A stretch of DNA of 64,000 bases from Prevotellaceae bacterium (GTDB lineage Bacteria; Bacteroidota; Bacteroidia; Bacteroidales; Bacteroidaceae). The notes beneath the pieces are model-generated. The model was given only the letters and a program-made list of their open reading frames with translations, did not search any database and had not been told where the DNA came from. This document shows positions 24,449-32,667 of this stretch, piece after piece. Where the stretch lies: positions 1 through 64,000 of the forward strand of contig JAQYET010000034.1 in assembly GCA_028723525.1 (NCBI GenBank), written 5' to 3'. How positions within the stretch are numbered: the stretch's first letter is position 1; each line of letters starts with the position of its first letter. The translations under genes and the position numbers were made by a program.

Positions 24449-25891
24449 TTATTTCCGCCCCACCTTGCGCTTCACGAAAGCCACACACTCATCGAGTATC
24501 TTCACCCGGAGCATTTTCATCAACACGAAATAGAGCGATGCAGAGATTATCATGCGCAGCACGAGGCGAAGCCAGAGCGTCTCAACCGATGACGTTGCCC
24601 ACCCCGTGAGGAGCATTACGGCAGCAGCGGCTGTAAGGAAAGGCATGGTGTCGGCAAGCATATCCGGCAGACCATAGCCCGAAAGACGCCCGGCAAAGAA
24701 ATGCCACACGAAGAACCATACCACAAAAACCACGGAATATGCCCACACCATCGCCTCAATGCCGCGCTCATGCAGCCCCAGCATCATGCCCACAAGCACG
24801 GCACAGAGCACCGAAGTGCAGCCGAGATATATTCCGCTGCGCCCACGGCTCACGATGTATTGCGACAGGACGGTGCTCAACGGAGCGAAAGCGGCAGCAA
24901 CGGAGAGCACACGCAACAGCATGGCACTGCCCAACCACTTTGTCGTTATGGCAACCACGATGAACTCCTCCGACACGAGCGACACGCCGAACATCAGCGG
25001 AAACGACACAAAAGCGGCAAAACGCATCATCTTGCGGAGCACCCGCAACTGCCTCTCTCGGTCGTCCTGAAGGTCGGAGAACACCGGTTGTGCCACCTGC
25101 GCCACCATTCCCTGCACCAGCGAGGCTCCCTTCTGACTCCAGTTATAGGCATTGTTGTATATCCCGACGTCGTGCTTCGAGAAGTAACGACCCAAGAGAA
25201 TATTCATTATGTTCACGTTGACGCGCTCCACGATGGTGGTGAAAAGCATTTTCACAGAGAAGCGAAACATCCGGCGTATGGGCTCAAAGTCGAAACCTAA
25301 CGTGGGTCGCCACGGACTGTAATGCCAGTTCATCAGCATATAAACACCGATGAACACAAGCCCTTGAGTGGCAAGCGACCAGTAGGCATAGCCCTGCCAA
25401 GCCATCACGATGCACACTATCCCCGACAGAAGCACCGCTGTCATGGCAGCCTTTGCCTGCTGTTTGGCACGCAGGTTCTTGAAAAGCCATGCCGACTGCG
25501 CGGTGTTGAAGCCGGCGAGTATTATGCTGATGAAGGCATAACGACTGAACCATGTTAGCTCGGAGGAGTGATAGTAGTCGGCAATCAGGGGTGCGCAGAA
25601 GAACAGGACAAGATACATTATCACCGCAACGACAACATTGAACCAGAACACCGAGTTGTAGTCGCGGTGCGAAGGCTCTTTTATGTTGACCAAAGCCGAG
25701 CGGAAGCCGCTGTCCTGAAGCACCGTGGCAACCTGAGAGAAAATGGCTATCACTGCCAGCATTCCGTTGTCTTGCGGCGACAGCAGGCGCAGAGTGACTA
25801 TGCCGAAGACAAATCCCAGCAACTGCTGAACGGTGTTGTTCATCGCTCCCCAGAACAATCCCTTCGCGGTTTTCTCCTTCAGTGACTCCAT
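24449..25891 (-). CDS. Polysaccharide flippase (Wzx/WzxC-like, MOP superfamily)
   Basis: A 480-residue inner-membrane protein with about 14 hydrophobic segments. The N-terminus KTAKGLFWGAMNNTVQQLLGFVFGIVTLRLLSPQDNGML matches the polysaccharide-export/WzxC group of the multidrug/oligosaccharidyl-lipid/polysaccharide superfamily. It would flip lipid-linked glycan units to the periplasm. It is the last gene of the UbiA-HAD-multispanning protein run (19-bp gap). Confidence 0.85.
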   Translation of the reverse strand: MESLKEKTAKGLFWGAMNNTVQQLLGFVFGIVTLRLLSPQDNGMLAVIAIFSQVATVLQDSGFRSALVNIKEPSHRDYNSVFWFNVVVAVIMYLVLFFCAPLIADYYHSSELTWFSRYAFISIILAGFNTAQSAWLFKNLRAKQQAKAAMTAVLLSGIVCIVMAWQGYAYWSLATQGLVFIGVYMLMNWHYSPWRPTLGFDFEPIRRMFRFSVKMLFTTIVERVNVNIMNILLGRYFSKHDVGIYNNAYNWSQKGASLVQGMVAQVAQPVFSDLQDDRERQLRVLRKMMRFAAFVSFPLMFGVSLVSEEFIVVAITTKWLGSAMLLRVLSVAAAFAPLSTVLSQYIVSRGRSGIYLGCTSVLCAVLVGMMLGLHERGIEAMVWAYSVVFVVWFFVWHFFAGRLSGYGLPDMLADTMPFLTAAAAVMLLTGWATSSVETLWLRLVLRMIISASLYFVLMKMLRVKILDECVAFVKRKVGRK

Positions 25892-25910
25892 TTGACTAAT
25901 ATTATTGCGT

Positions 25911-27350
25911 TCAGGCAGATAGGAGGAAGCCCACCGTCAGCCAAAGGTTATATACGAACAGATACAGCATGAGCAGGGCAGTGACGGTTCGCAGCACTAC
26001 GATACGCCACCCGCCGCCCGCCTTGAAAGCAAAACCGAGCATCACGGGGAACACGAAAAGCCAGTGGGCAGACATGATATAGACCTCATTCAGACCAAAT
26101 CCCAATCCCAAATGGATGACGATGTCGGGAACGACGAACGCCAGACACAGCCACAAGAACCTGCTCCTCCTGCCGCACCATATACCAATGACGAAGAGAA
26201 GCAGCGTCAGCACCTCCACGATATAGTTCATCACACCGTCGTAGCGCACTATCACAGGACGCTTGCGCAGGGTGTCTTCCAGCAGATGTTGCCTGTGCAG
26301 CTGTATCGATTCGCCGAAAAGGTTCTCCACGGCAGAGTCCCAGCGCGAGGTGGAAATATCTGTCCACTGTGTGAAAGCACCGTTACCCATAGGCTTACCG
26401 GCATGCGCAAAAACCGGCTTTTTTGCCTCCTTCTCCTTGCGCTCCTTCTCTCTCACCGCCTGAATGGAGTCGAACACGGCACGGCGGCGCACCGAATCGG
26501 CAATCTCTGTGGTGTCGCAGAACATCCGGTATGCCTTGCGCTCGGCATTTGCAGCACGTATTGCGTTCTCCTGATTTCGCTTCTGATAGCGCGGAGCAAC
26601 ATATTGCCTGAACTCCCATTCGGCAAAAAACCATATCGCGCCGGCAGGCAACAGCACGCCGAGAACGAAGTAAGCCGGGCGGAAGAAATGCCATTTCTTT
26701 GTGAACAATGCCGCAACAAACGTCTTCAGTCCGTTGCTCAGCGTGATGCCGGCAGTGAGGAAGAAGAGCACCATTGTCTGCCATATCTTCAGCCCCTCGC
26801 CGGCTTTCATCTTCCTGCCTGCGGCATAGAGTGTCAGTATCAGCAGCAGCATTGACAGGGCGAAGTGGTCGGGCGAGATGTAGGCAAGGGTGATGTATGC
26901 AAACGAGAATGTCAGGAGCGACAGCAGGGTGGAGTCGAACGCCGTGAGTTCGAGTATCTCGCGGAAGATGCGAAACAGGAACACTGCACTATAAACAAGG
27001 CATGCGATGAGCACCGCAGCCACGATAATCTGCACCGGGTTCATGCCCAGAACGTCGATAAGCCACCGGTTCAGCCGGGAAGCGGGCCAGACGAAGAACG
27101 CCAGCAGAGGATGACGATAGACCTGATAGCGCGTATCCCAGTCGGAAAGCACGGAATAGGTAATCGGGTCGAACCCCGAAATGTCAAATTTGTCAATAAA
27201 TACGTTCCAATAGTTATTGCCGAGCGGGGAGAAATGATCCCAATAACGGCGCACCACAAGGACGTTGAGCGTTGTGAATATCAGGAAGAGTATGCCCGTG
27301 AGCGGCAGTTCTTCCTTCCTTATCTTCAACATTCTCAGATATTTCTTCAT
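25911..27350 (-). CDS. Multispanning membrane protein, DUF6080-like, possible GT-C enzyme
   Basis: A 479-residue protein with about 10 predicted membrane helices and a periplasmic-type loop at about 255-345 rich in Lys, Glu and Arg. The first loop carries acidic DKFDISGFDP after helix 1, as in some GT-C glycosyltransferases that use lipid-phosphate sugars. I recall similar proteins as DUF6080, but cannot confirm it. It lies between the HAD phosphatase (46-bp gap) and the flippase (19-bp gap). A role in moving a polyprenyl-phosphate-linked pentose is suggested by context only. Confidence 0.6.
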   Translation of the reverse strand: MKKYLRMLKIRKEELPLTGILFLIFTTLNVLVVRRYWDHFSPLGNNYWNVFIDKFDISGFDPITYSVLSDWDTRYQVYRHPLLAFFVWPASRLNRWLIDVLGMNPVQIIVAAVLIACLVYSAVFLFRIFREILELTAFDSTLLSLLTFSFAYITLAYISPDHFALSMLLLILTLYAAGRKMKAGEGLKIWQTMVLFFLTAGITLSNGLKTFVAALFTKKWHFFRPAYFVLGVLLPAGAIWFFAEWEFRQYVAPRYQKRNQENAIRAANAERKAYRMFCDTTEIADSVRRRAVFDSIQAVREKERKEKEAKKPVFAHAGKPMGNGAFTQWTDISTSRWDSAVENLFGESIQLHRQHLLEDTLRKRPVIVRYDGVMNYIVEVLTLLLFVIGIWCGRRSRFLWLCLAFVVPDIVIHLGLGFGLNEVYIMSAHWLFVFPVMLGFAFKAGGGWRIVVLRTVTALLMLYLFVYNLWLTVGFLLSA

Positions 27351-27396
27351 TCTCTTTCAGTCTTTTAAACCCAATGTCACACTGTCGGTACGTGGC

Positions 27397-27999
27397 TCAC
27401 CGCCGCCCGAACTCTCTGTAATGTCCCTCGTCGGCAAATGCCAGCAGTTCTCTGTCACCACGACTGTCGCCGTATGCCACGAGCCTGTATGAGCTGCGGT
27501 CGGGATAGAGTTGCAGCAGCCGCGCCACCTTTTCCTTGCCGTAGCAGTTGGCAGTGATGAAACGCCCTGTGAGTTTTCCGTCTTCCACTTCCACCTTAGT
27601 GCCCACTATTTCCACGCCTTTGCGGTCGCCGAAAAACGGCCTCACCCAGTTGTCTATGCTCGCGCTGATGACAACCACCTTGCTTCCGCGCTGCAATGCG
27701 TCGTCAACACAGCGCATGCCGTCGGCTCTCATCATTGCGGAATGTGTCAGTGCATAGTCGCGGCAGAGGTCGTCGAACTCTGCCAGCGTCATCCCCCCGA
27801 AGCACATCCGGAACACCTTCTGCTTCACTTTACGGTTGGGATAAAGCCCGACTTTCATCATCACCAGCAGCGGAGCATGCAACAACAGCACCCCGAGCAT
27901 GCCGAACAGCCCGCAGCGGTGGCGCATCATGCCGAGCAGGGAGTCGCCCCTTGTCAGCGTTCCGTCGAAATCGAAAGCACAAACCTCCGTCATTTTCAT
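27397..27999 (-). CDS. HAD-superfamily IB phosphatase
   Basis: A 200-residue phosphatase starting at MKMTEVCAF; this ATG overlaps the UbiA stop (ATGA), indicating coupling. HAD motif I is FDFDGTLTRG (nucleophile Asp), motif II VVISAS and motif III YGDSRGD. The C1 cap is typical of subfamily IB (SerB-like). Directly after a UbiA-type phosphoribosyltransferase it is a good candidate to remove the 5-phosphate from polyprenyl-phosphoribose 5-phosphate; this is inference from gene order. Confidence 0.82.
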   Translation of the reverse strand: MKMTEVCAFDFDGTLTRGDSLLGMMRHRCGLFGMLGVLLLHAPLLVMMKVGLYPNRKVKQKVFRMCFGGMTLAEFDDLCRDYALTHSAMMRADGMRCVDDALQRGSKVVVISASIDNWVRPFFGDRKGVEIVGTKVEVEDGKLTGRFITANCYGKEKVARLLQLYPDRSSYRLVAYGDSRGDRELLAFADEGHYREFGRR

Positions 28000-28874
28000 A
28001 ACAAGTAGATAGCAATGAAGAACATAGCCGCCCATGCAAGGATTACGAGTTGCAGGAAACGGTCTGTAAAGATTATCTTGGTGGGGTCTTCGCTGCGCTT
28101 GTCAACCACCGTTATCTGTATGTATCGGAGCAGTCCGAGGAGCACAAACACGGTGGTGAGATAGATATACCGGCTGCCGGTGCGCGCCTCCACTTCCGGC
28201 GAAACAGTGTACATTATGTAGCACACGAGCGTCACCGAAGCGAGTATCGTTATGGCTTGATTGATGAAAGTGAGGTTGTAGCGGTTGGTATTCTTGCGCG
28301 GCGCGATGCCGGTCTGCTCCATCCTCACCACATCATCACGCCGCTTGGCAAACGAAAGGAAGAGGGCGAGCAGGAAGGTCATCATCACTATCCACTTGCT
28401 GAGCGGTATGCCTGTGGCAAGACTGCCTGCAAGCAGGCGCAGCACGAAACCGAAAGCCACCACGCATACGTCTATCACGGCAAACTGTTTCAGCCGGGCA
28501 CAATAGAAAAGGTTGAGCACATAGTAGCCCACAAGCACCGATGCCACCTTATACCACGCCCCGCCAACAAACAGGAGCATGACCATGCCGGCGAGGAACG
28601 TCAGTGCCATGAGCATGTAGGCACGACTTATCGACACCCTCCCCGACGCTATCGGACGAAGGCACTTTGTGGAGTGCATCCTGTCTGCCTCCAAATCAAC
28701 AATATCATTGAAGCAATACACCGACGAGGCGACGAAACTATATGCCACAAACGTTGCCAACGCCTGCAGCAGTATCTTGCCGTCGGCAAGTGCACCGCCG
28801 AAAAAAACGGGCAGCAGAACGAACACATTCTTCAGCCATTGCTTTGGTCGTGTGAGCAATATAATATCCTTCAT
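27996..28874 (-). CDS. UbiA-family prenyltransferase, decaprenyl-phosphate phosphoribosyltransferase type
   Basis: A 292-residue inner-membrane protein with about 9 helices. The Asp-rich motif NDIVDLEADRMHSTKCLRPIASG (start about residue 56; the R-P-I-A-S-G end is typical of this clade) and the second Asp region (SFAKRRDD) match the branch that includes mycobacterial DPPR synthase Rv3806c. That enzyme moves phosphoribose from PRPP to a polyprenyl phosphate. The cotranscribed HAD phosphatase fits this pathway. Menaquinone-type UbiA enzymes usually have other neighbours. It is the first gene of a four-gene operon with its own promoter. Confidence 0.78.
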   Translation of the reverse strand: MKDIILLTRPKQWLKNVFVLLPVFFGGALADGKILLQALATFVAYSFVASSVYCFNDIVDLEADRMHSTKCLRPIASGRVSISRAYMLMALTFLAGMVMLLFVGGAWYKVASVLVGYYVLNLFYCARLKQFAVIDVCVVAFGFVLRLLAGSLATGIPLSKWIVMMTFLLALFLSFAKRRDDVVRMEQTGIAPRKNTNRYNLTFINQAITILASVTLVCYIMYTVSPEVEARTGSRYIYLTTVFVLLGLLRYIQITVVDKRSEDPTKIIFTDRFLQLVILAWAAMFFIAIYLL

Positions 28875-28893
28875 ACGTGAAAATAATTGCGTG

Positions 28894-28925
28894 CAAAGTT
28901 ACGTTTTTTACGTAAATAAGGCAAG
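28894..28925 (-). promoter_or_regulatory. Promoter of the UbiA operon
   Basis: On the minus strand, CTTG (28925-28922), 20 bp, TAACTTTG (28901-28894). The predicted start is about 12 nt before the ATG at 28874, so the leader is very short. Confidence 0.7.
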
Positions 28926-29010
28926 ATAAAACGCGAAAAGTCAACCGTTTTCATAGGAAAATCTCCATAATCAGCCATATATGGCATGCCGGAAGCAAAT
29001 CTTCAGTTAA

Positions 29011-29094
29011 GTAAAATCGGCGGGATTGGTCAGTAAAATCGGCGAAATTACCGGGCAAAATCGCCGATTTTGGTCTGCAATTTCGCCGATTTTA
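29011..29094. repeat. Four-unit 22-bp-period dyad array, copy 3
   Basis: Units at 29011-29028, 29033-29050, 29055-29072 and 29077-29094, with 4-bp spacers. Unit 3 is a perfect 17-bp palindrome around its central C. Bases 29032-29049 (unit 2) and 29079-29096 (unit 4) are a perfect 18-bp inverted repeat. The array lies between the UbiA operon promoter and the end of the upstream acyltransferase gene, both on the minus strand. The rest of the 318-bp gap holds nothing recognised. Confidence 0.95.
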
Positions 29095-29192
29095 CTTTCT
29101 ATTATATTTCCTTGCACGCAACATTATGGCATTGACCTGAGAGCAGAAGGGGATGAAACAGTACGGACAGGCAGGCGCAAAGTTGCAACAGA

Positions 29193-30221
29193 TCACCAAT
29201 TTTTGGTAATAAAGGCTATGGCATGATGGAGCAGGAAGGCGAGAACGAGCGACACGACAAAGGTGATTAGTGCCGTGAGCAGATAGCCGAGCCCATACTT
29301 TTGGACATTTACGAGCACAAAGTGCAGATGTATCAGATAAAACTCCAGCGACAAAGTGCCCACGAATTGCAGTCCGCGCAACAGTCGGCGGGGTGCGGCA
29401 GACATTGCCCATGTCAGCAGAATGGTGAGCGAAACGGAAAGGGGGATATACACCATGCGCTCTATGAAGAGCGGGAATTTGCCTCGCGACGAGCCCTCTA
29501 ACTCAAGGCATACCGCAAGACTGAGCACAAAGAGCATGAGCAGAAGCCACGGAGCGGAGGCGTCCAAGCGGTGCTTGCGCTGCACAAAAGTTCCGCAGTT
29601 GATGCCCAAAAGGAATATCGGCACGCGGCTCCAGAATATCTCCACATGCCCCACAAGCGATTTCACGGGAGGATAGCAATTCACCATCACAGCCCACACA
29701 ATCGCTGCCACCGGCAGCCAACGCCACGACGGGCTGCGCCTTATCGCACGGATGTAGAACGGCGCGATGACATACAGCAGCATTATTGCCGGTATGAACC
29801 AGAACGTGAGGTCGTCTATGCGCCAGAAACTCCAGCCCACAAGGATGTTGAAAACGAGGTTGGGAAGGTCGGGACTATATCCTCCGCCGGCAGAATGGAG
29901 GTGGTTGGGGATATAGAAAAGCATCGCCATGATGAGCCATGCAGGATAAAGTCGGACGAAACGGCGACGGTAGAAATAGCCCAAAGCGGGCTTCTTCTGC
30001 CATGCAAACCACAGTCCGATGCCGCTGAGAAACAGGAAGATGTCAACGCCTACGTTGCCTAAGCGGCGCAAGGGGAAGAAAACATTGTGCGGACTCATGC
30101 CCACATGGAACAGCACCACGAATATCATTGCCGCTCCCATCAGTGCTGTGCGATGCTCGCTGAGCAACGACAGGCTGATACCTCCTCCCTGCTTACTGCT
30201 GTCTTCCATTCCGAGTATCAT
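29193..30221 (-). CDS. Acyltransferase-3 family membrane protein (1)
   Basis: A 342-residue protein with about 10 membrane helices. The acyltransferase-3 signature is FVVLFHVGMSPH (conserved His) and an early Arg/Gly-rich loop GNVGVDIFLFLSGIGLWFA. Family members O-acetylate exported glycans. ATG at 30221 or the internal ATG at 30209 could be used. It follows the PAP2 gene by 77 bp and may be cotranscribed with it and the DJ-1 gene. Confidence 0.85.
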   Translation of the reverse strand: MILGMEDSSKQGGGISLSLLSEHRTALMGAAMIFVVLFHVGMSPHNVFFPLRRLGNVGVDIFLFLSGIGLWFAWQKKPALGYFYRRRFVRLYPAWLIMAMLFYIPNHLHSAGGGYSPDLPNLVFNILVGWSFWRIDDLTFWFIPAIMLLYVIAPFYIRAIRRSPSWRWLPVAAIVWAVMVNCYPPVKSLVGHVEIFWSRVPIFLLGINCGTFVQRKHRLDASAPWLLLMLFVLSLAVCLELEGSSRGKFPLFIERMVYIPLSVSLTILLTWAMSAAPRRLLRGLQFVGTLSLEFYLIHLHFVLVNVQKYGLGYLLTALITFVVSLVLAFLLHHAIAFITKNW

Positions 30222-30298
30222 TTACAGACAATCCACATGAGCACGATTTGGCGAGTGGTTGGATGAAATTCTGCCCTCCCCTGCTGCGGTGTCGGGTG

Positions 30299-30907
30299 TC
30301 AGAGTTTCACCACCAAACTCATTCCCATCGGCGAAACAGACAGGGAATAGCTTTCACGGTCGGGCAATATCAGTCGCCCGAGATAGTAACCAGCCTCGGC
30401 AGCGGCAACTCCCAAAGCGGCGCCTGCCACCACATCGCCCCAGTGATGACGGTCGCGATGCACCCTGTCCACGGCTGTGACGGTTGCAACGGCATACCCT
30501 CCGACGGCAATCCACGGCGACACGTGACCGTATTCTTTTGCCAACAGGGTTGCTCCTGCGAATGCAATGGCGGAGTGTCCGGAAGGAAAAGAGTGGTTGT
30601 CGGAACGGTCGGGGCGCATCGTGTGTATGGTGTGCTTCATCGCATAGCATGCACCGGCAGTGATGACGAATGAGGTTGCGGCATTGACAGCCAACCTGCC
30701 CCACTCGCTTTTGCTCTCAACGCCTATCGCTTTGAGTGCAAACAAGGCTGCGAATGGCGTATATTCCAACACGTTGTCAATTCCGTCGCTGCGCACTTTG
30801 TTGTTGTTAGTCTCCGTGGGGGCTGTGAAGTCTGTCCCCGCAGGTTCCTGCGCCAAGCATGGCAGGAACGCTGCAAGCAACAGTAAGACAGAAAGAGCTT
30901 TCTTCAT
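30299..30907 (-). CDS. PAP2-family phosphatase, exported
   Basis: A 202-residue protein with a signal peptide (ending CLAQ) and the three PAP2 motifs: KHTIHTMRP (K-x6-R-P), FPSGHS, and RVHRDRHHWGD (R-x5-H-x3-D). It would dephosphorylate a lipid or polyprenyl pyrophosphate in the periplasm. It lies 36 bp after the DJ-1 gene and before an acyltransferase. Given the polyprenyl-pentose genes nearby, a role in recycling a lipid carrier is possible. Confidence 0.88.
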   Translation of the reverse strand: MKKALSVLLLLAAFLPCLAQEPAGTDFTAPTETNNNKVRSDGIDNVLEYTPFAALFALKAIGVESKSEWGRLAVNAATSFVITAGACYAMKHTIHTMRPDRSDNHSFPSGHSAIAFAGATLLAKEYGHVSPWIAVGGYAVATVTAVDRVHRDRHHWGDVVAGAALGVAAAEAGYYLGRLILPDRESYSLSVSPMGMSLVVKL

Positions 30908-30943
30908 TGGTGTCTGTAAAGTCTGATGTATGTGTGCGGGGGA

Positions 30944-31513
30944 TTATTTTTCCATAAGGTGCAGGTATCTCATTCCGCCTGCAACGGCGAGCGAATTTGC
31001 ACTGTCGGTGAGTTGCTCGAGCAGCGAATAGGCATAAGGGAGGGCTGCGGCAGGACCTTCACCTGTGGTTATGTTTCCGTCGATGGTGACTAGTTCGGCG
31101 GTGTATTCCGCCCCGGTGAGGGTCTGTTCGAAACCCGGATAGCAGGTGGCACGACGCCCGCGGAGCAGTCCGAGACCGCCGAGAACCAGCGGCGCGGCAC
31201 AGATTGCGGCAATCATCCTGCCTTTATCGGCCTGCCGTAGGAGGGCACTTTTCAGCCCCTCGTGGGCATCAAGGTTGGTGGCTCCGGGCATACCGCCGGG
31301 CAACATCAGCAGGTCGGCATCTTCCAACATCGGCTCTGCCTCCTTGAAAGTGAGGTCGGCGTGCATCTTAACGCCGTGAGCCGACTCCACAATGTTGCTG
31401 TCGGTTATGCTTACTGTCTTTATATCAACACCTCCGCGACGAAATATGTCAACAGGGATAAGGGCTTCTATATCCTCGAAGCCGTTTGCCATGAACTGAA
31501 AAACTTTTGCCAT
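30944..31513 (-). CDS. DJ-1/PfpI-family protein
   Basis: A 189-residue class I glutamine-amidotransferase-like protein of the DJ-1 type. The start is the Met of MAKVFQFMANGFEDIEAL. It has the nucleophile elbow ICAAP (Cys) and the acidic FEDIE near the N-terminus. Members act as glyoxalase III, deglycase-like or stress proteins. The start is set by a good promoter at 31612-31642; the longer frame to 31636 would start upstream of it. It heads the run DJ-1, PAP2, acyltransferase. Confidence 0.9.
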   Translation of the reverse strand: MAKVFQFMANGFEDIEALIPVDIFRRGGVDIKTVSITDSNIVESAHGVKMHADLTFKEAEPMLEDADLLMLPGGMPGATNLDAHEGLKSALLRQADKGRMIAAICAAPLVLGGLGLLRGRRATCYPGFEQTLTGAEYTAELVTIDGNITTGEGPAAALPYAYSLLEQLTDSANSLAVAGGMRYLHLMEK

Positions 31514-31561
31514 GAGAATGATTTTTAGTGTAAGAATTACGTTGTTTTGATTTAAAACCAC

Positions 31562-31569
31562 TACCTTTG
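31562..31569 (+). promoter_or_regulatory. Candidate -7 box for the NAD kinase gene
   Basis: TACCTTTG matches the -7 consensus; a TTG about 17 bp upstream is a weak -33. The predicted leader is about 105 nt and crosses the divergent DJ-1 promoter. Confidence 0.5.
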
Positions 31570-31611
31570 CAGATAGTTGGCAACGGCACGCCGTGGCAAA
31601 ATGCCGCACCG

Positions 31612-31642
31612 CAAAGATACGAATAATTTGCAACACGGCAAA
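31612..31642 (-). promoter_or_regulatory. Promoter of the DJ-1/PAP2 run
   Basis: On the minus strand, TTTG (31642-31639), 19 bp, TATCTTTG (31619-31612). It overlaps the divergent nadK leader. Confidence 0.75.
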
Positions 31643-31679
31643 AGATTGACCGGGAAAGTTAAAAAAAAAGAAAAGGAAT

Positions 31680-32564
31680 ATGCAACAACGACAGTTTAGA
31701 TTTGCCCTCTTCGGCAGTACTTATCAGCCAAAAAGCAGTGTGGCGGTGGGCGAATTTCTTGCTTGTGTGGCGCGCCACGGCGGTAAGGTGAGCATTGAAA
31801 GGGAGTATCACAGGTATCTGTCGCTCGGCAGCCGGCTCGCACTGAACAATGCGGAGGTGTTCGATGCCGACAGTCCGGATGCCGACTTCGTGGTGTCGAT
31901 AGGCGGAGACGGTACGCTGCTGAGGGCTGCCAACTGCGTGGGAGCGAGCAGACTGCCCATTATCGGGGTGAATACGGGACGACTGGGCTTCCTCGCCGAC
32001 ACCACGGCAGCAGAGATAGAGAACACCGTGGAGGCGATTTTCAACGGCGATTTCGACATCGAGGAGCATGCCGTGATTGAGGCAACGACGACGAAAAGGC
32101 GCATCAAGGGAAGTCCTTTCGCGCTCAACGACATCGCCGTGCTTAAACTGGACAACGCTTCTATGATTTCTGTCACGGCGACGATAAACGGCGAATTTCT
32201 CACCACATATCAGGCTGACGGACTCATAATATCCACTCCCACCGGCTCAACAGCCTACTCTCTATCAAACGGAGGTCCGGTAATGGCTCCCATGTCGGGC
32301 GTACTCTGCCTGACACCGGTGGCTCCGCACAGTCTGAATGTGCGCCCGATGGTCATCCCGGACAACGCAGAGATAGGGCTGACGGTGAAGAGTCGCTCGC
32401 ATAAATTCCTCATAGCGATAGACGGGAGGTCGGAGAAATGCGCCGAAAGCGTGTCTCTGACCATTCGCAGGGCACAACATAACATAAGGATTATTCGCCT
32501 CAAGGGACGTGACTACTACTCCACGCTGAGAGGGAAGATGATGTGGGGAAAGGTTGTACGGTGA
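31680..32564 (+). CDS. nadK: NAD kinase
   Basis: A 294-residue cytoplasmic enzyme that phosphorylates NAD to NADP. The GGDGTLLRAA motif (about 75-84), the conserved NTGRLGFLAD, the ALNDIAVLK block (NE/D motif) and STPTGSTAYSLSNGGPV (about 184-200) are all present, giving a normal length and active-site set. It is divergent from the DJ-1 gene and 103 bp before the ABC transporter gene. Confidence 0.97.
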   Translation: MQQRQFRFALFGSTYQPKSSVAVGEFLACVARHGGKVSIEREYHRYLSLGSRLALNNAEVFDADSPDADFVVSIGGDGTLLRAANCVGASRLPIIGVNTGRLGFLADTTAAEIENTVEAIFNGDFDIEEHAVIEATTTKRRIKGSPFALNDIAVLKLDNASMISVTATINGEFLTTYQADGLIISTPTGSTAYSLSNGGPVMAPMSGVLCLTPVAPHSLNVRPMVIPDNAEIGLTVKSRSHKFLIAIDGRSEKCAESVSLTIRRAQHNIRIIRLKGRDYYSTLRGKMMWGKVVR

Positions 32565-32667
32565 GGTTCTTTCCCTGCTTCGCTTCGAAAGCGTCTTCTG
32601 TCGGAGCCGGGCGGGGTGTTGAAGGATGAGAGGTGAACGAGTGGAATGGTGTAAGAGATAAAAGAAA

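Noticed and set aside
19078..30221. Complete capsule locus with Wzy polymerase and chain-length regulator
   Set aside because: No Wzy-like polymerase, Wzz or Wza-type gene was seen; the genes form several separate runs on both strands.
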